Positions 63,274 to 64,000 of a stretch of 64,000 nt of DNA are shown piece by piece. Position 1 is the stretch's first letter; each line of letters starts with the position of its first letter. Below the pieces are notes generated by a model that searched no databases, had not been told where the DNA came from, and saw nothing but the letters and a program-made list of their open reading frames with translations. The stretch is from an uncultured Fibrobacter sp. (GTDB lineage Bacteria; Fibrobacterota; Fibrobacteria; Fibrobacterales; Fibrobacteraceae), in the NCBI GenBank assembly GCA_946414075.1, contig CAMKNA010000004.1, positions 43,733 to 107,732 of the forward strand. The letters are read 5' to 3'. The position numbers and the translations under genes were made by a program.

Positions 63274-63308
63274 CGTCATCCTGGAGCCGTAAGGTGACGG
63301 GATCCAGG
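63274..63308. repeat. dispersed palindromic repeat, copy 2
   Basis: cgtcatcctggagccg to gatccagg. Arms CCTGGA (63280-63285) and TCCAGG (63303-63308), inner arms CCGT and ACGG, loop aaggtg. Same outer sequence as 6057-6090. Lies just after the CorC-type gene; no T-run follows, so it is a repeat and not a terminator. Confidence 0.65.
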
Positions 63309-63404
63309 CCGGCGTGGCGTTAAGATAAGGGCCAAAACAATATATCAATTAATGCAATTGGTATAATTAATAGAATGAAAAAGCCCTGTATTTCAAGGAT
63401 TTTT

Positions 63405-63424
63405 GTAAAAAACGACTTTTTTAC
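63405..63424. promoter_or_regulatory. 8-bp inverted repeat against the rplM promoter
   Basis: GTAAAAAA-cgac-TTTTTTAC, perfect, ending two bases before the -35 hexamer. Could be an operator, an UP-element-like A/T tract or a bidirectional terminator stem. Confidence 0.35.
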
Positions 63425-63426
63425 CC

Positions 63427-63455
63427 TTGTAGGCGGGTGCGGAACCTTCTATATT
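63427..63455 (+). promoter_or_regulatory. rplM-rpsI promoter
   Basis: TTGTAG at 63427-63432, 17-bp spacer, TATATT at 63450-63455. The RNA would start near 63462, leaving about 50 nt of leader before ATG 63512 with GAGG ribosome site at 63502-63505. Confidence 0.65.
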
Positions 63456-63511
63456 TAGCCTGCATTTCTCGGGACGCCTTTGTCCCGGAATCATCTAACT
63501 AGAGGATTTAC

Positions 63512-63940
63512 ATGAAGACCATTACGGTAAACCCCAAGTCCGTCACCCGCAAGTGGAAGCTTGTGGATGCAGCGGGCAAGCCTATGGGTCGCGTCGCAAG
63601 CGAAGTTGCCCGCCTCCTCATGGGTAAGCACAAGGCCATCTATTCCCCCAACGTCGATACCGGCGATTTCGTGGTTGTCATCAACGCTGAAAAGGTTGCT
63701 GTCACTGGCAACAAGAACCTTCAGAAGCAGTACTTCCACCACACCGGTCACATCGCTGGCGAACGCTGGATCAACTTTGCCGACCTTCTGGCAAAGCACC
63801 CCACCGCTCCGCTGGAAGCTGCCATCTGGGGCATGCTCCCTCACAGCGCTCTGGGCCACAAGATGGTCAAGAAACTCAAAATCTATGCCGGCGCCGAACA
63901 TCCGCACGCGGCACAAAACCCCGAAGTCGTTGACTTCTAA
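63512..63940 (+). CDS. rplM: 50S ribosomal protein L13
   Basis: 142 residues, the normal length. Family landmarks: RKWKLVDAAGKPMGRVASEV, KHKAIYSPNVDTGDFVVVIN, KNLQKQYFHHTGHIAGERWI, LEAAIWGMLPHSALGHKMVK and KLKIYAGAEHPHAAQNPEVV. An early-assembly 23S rRNA-binding protein of the large subunit. Followed by rpsI, the order found in most bacteria. ORF codon use is strongly biased, as expected for a highly expressed gene. Confidence 0.97.
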   Translation: MKTITVNPKSVTRKWKLVDAAGKPMGRVASEVARLLMGKHKAIYSPNVDTGDFVVVINAEKVAVTGNKNLQKQYFHHTGHIAGERWINFADLLAKHPTAPLEAAIWGMLPHSALGHKMVKKLKIYAGAEHPHAAQNPEVVDF

Positions 63941-63963
63941 TCTTTAGAACGGAGGATACCTCT

Positions 63964-64000
63964 ATCGCTACCGCAAAGAACAAGAAGATCTACCGTGGCA
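63964..64000 (+). CDS. rpsI: 30S ribosomal protein S9, N-terminus only (apparent AUC start)
   Basis: Only 12 codons are inside the window: (I)ATAKNKKIYRG, as in S9 proteins of this group. GGAGG at 63951-63955 lies eight bases before ATC 63964. Upstream in the frame there is no ATG, GTG or TTG before a TGA at 63931-63933, and none follows within the window. So translation seems to begin at AUC, or the sequence has a single-base error (ATG to ATC). The position after rplM supports the gene call. Confidence 0.75.
   Translation, partial: MATAKNKKIYRG

Noticed and set aside
1..64000. CRISPR arrays, tRNA or rRNA genes, transposases, integrases, phage genes
   Set aside because: Looked for on both strands; no regularly spaced repeats, cloverleaf candidates or recognised mobile-element proteins were seen.

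Overview
The window looks like a Fibrobacter-type genome (Fibrobacterota, Gram-negative, fibre-degrading). The best evidence is five genes carrying the FISUMP domain (the 'Fibrobacter succinogenes major paralogous domain' family, TIGR02145), one of them fused to a GH5 cellulase. Many lipoproteins carry a clear lipobox, and TonB/ExbB/ExbD parts and outer-membrane proteins show a diderm cell. No tRNA, rRNA, CRISPR array or insertion sequence was found.

Layout. 1-7.7 kb: secreted and outer-membrane proteins (FISUMP lipoprotein, a two-cysteine-repeat lipoprotein, a repeat-FISUMP-GH5 fusion, a TonB-dependent receptor and a coupled lipoprotein). 7.7-13.9 kb: SIMPL protein, nitrilase-like protein, Nudix hydrolase, GH3 lipoprotein, then two tandem FISUMP lipoprotein genes and a third copy reduced to little more than its signal peptide, closed by a terminator. 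14.0-19.2 kb: a TtpC-type TonB energising operon (DUF3450, TtpC-like, ExbB, ExbD, TonB, TPR). 19.2-23.8 kb: AspT/YidE-type transporter, another FISUMP lipoprotein, divergent LysR regulator, acyltransferase. 23.8-31.7 kb: two Bat-type VWA proteins separated by an inverted degenerate GGDEF gene, an unannotated structured element, a catalytically dead M16 homologue, a TrmH-type methyltransferase and an MCE/MlaD protein. 31.7-37.0 kb: HPr and enzyme I of the PTS, a TPR-lytic transglycosylase and an EamA-type permease.

37.0-59.9 kb is a surface polysaccharide locus. Forward genes: CotH protein, UDP-glucose dehydrogenase, PssD/PssE-type split glycosyltransferase, GT4-like and GT2 transferases, Stealth phosphotransferase. 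Reverse genes: Wzy-like polymerase, two CDP-glycerol-phosphotransferase-like enzymes, PL14-like lyase, acyltransferase, pyruvyl transferase, Wzx flippase, extended SDR, IspD/TarI-like cytidylyltransferase, second CotH protein. A Wzc-type tyrosine kinase follows. Together they suggest a Wzx/Wzy-made acidic glycan containing uronic acid, pyruvyl, acyl and polyol-phosphate groups. The reverse-strand part is clearly AT-richer than the rest and looks horizontally acquired. No outer-membrane Wza exporter and no initiating phosphoglycosyltransferase were recognised here. 59.9-64.0 kb: an SppA protease fused to an outer-membrane-like domain, a CorC/HlyC-family membrane protein, then rplM and the start of rpsI.

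The main points for a second look are an ~84-bp three-way-junction element at 27292-27375 (small RNA with its own promoter and T-run, or a miniature mobile element with 8-bp flanking repeats), rpsI apparently starting at AUC, the decaying FISUMP cassette array, the two-cysteine repeat module, and -10 hexamers lying only 7-10 nt from several start codons.
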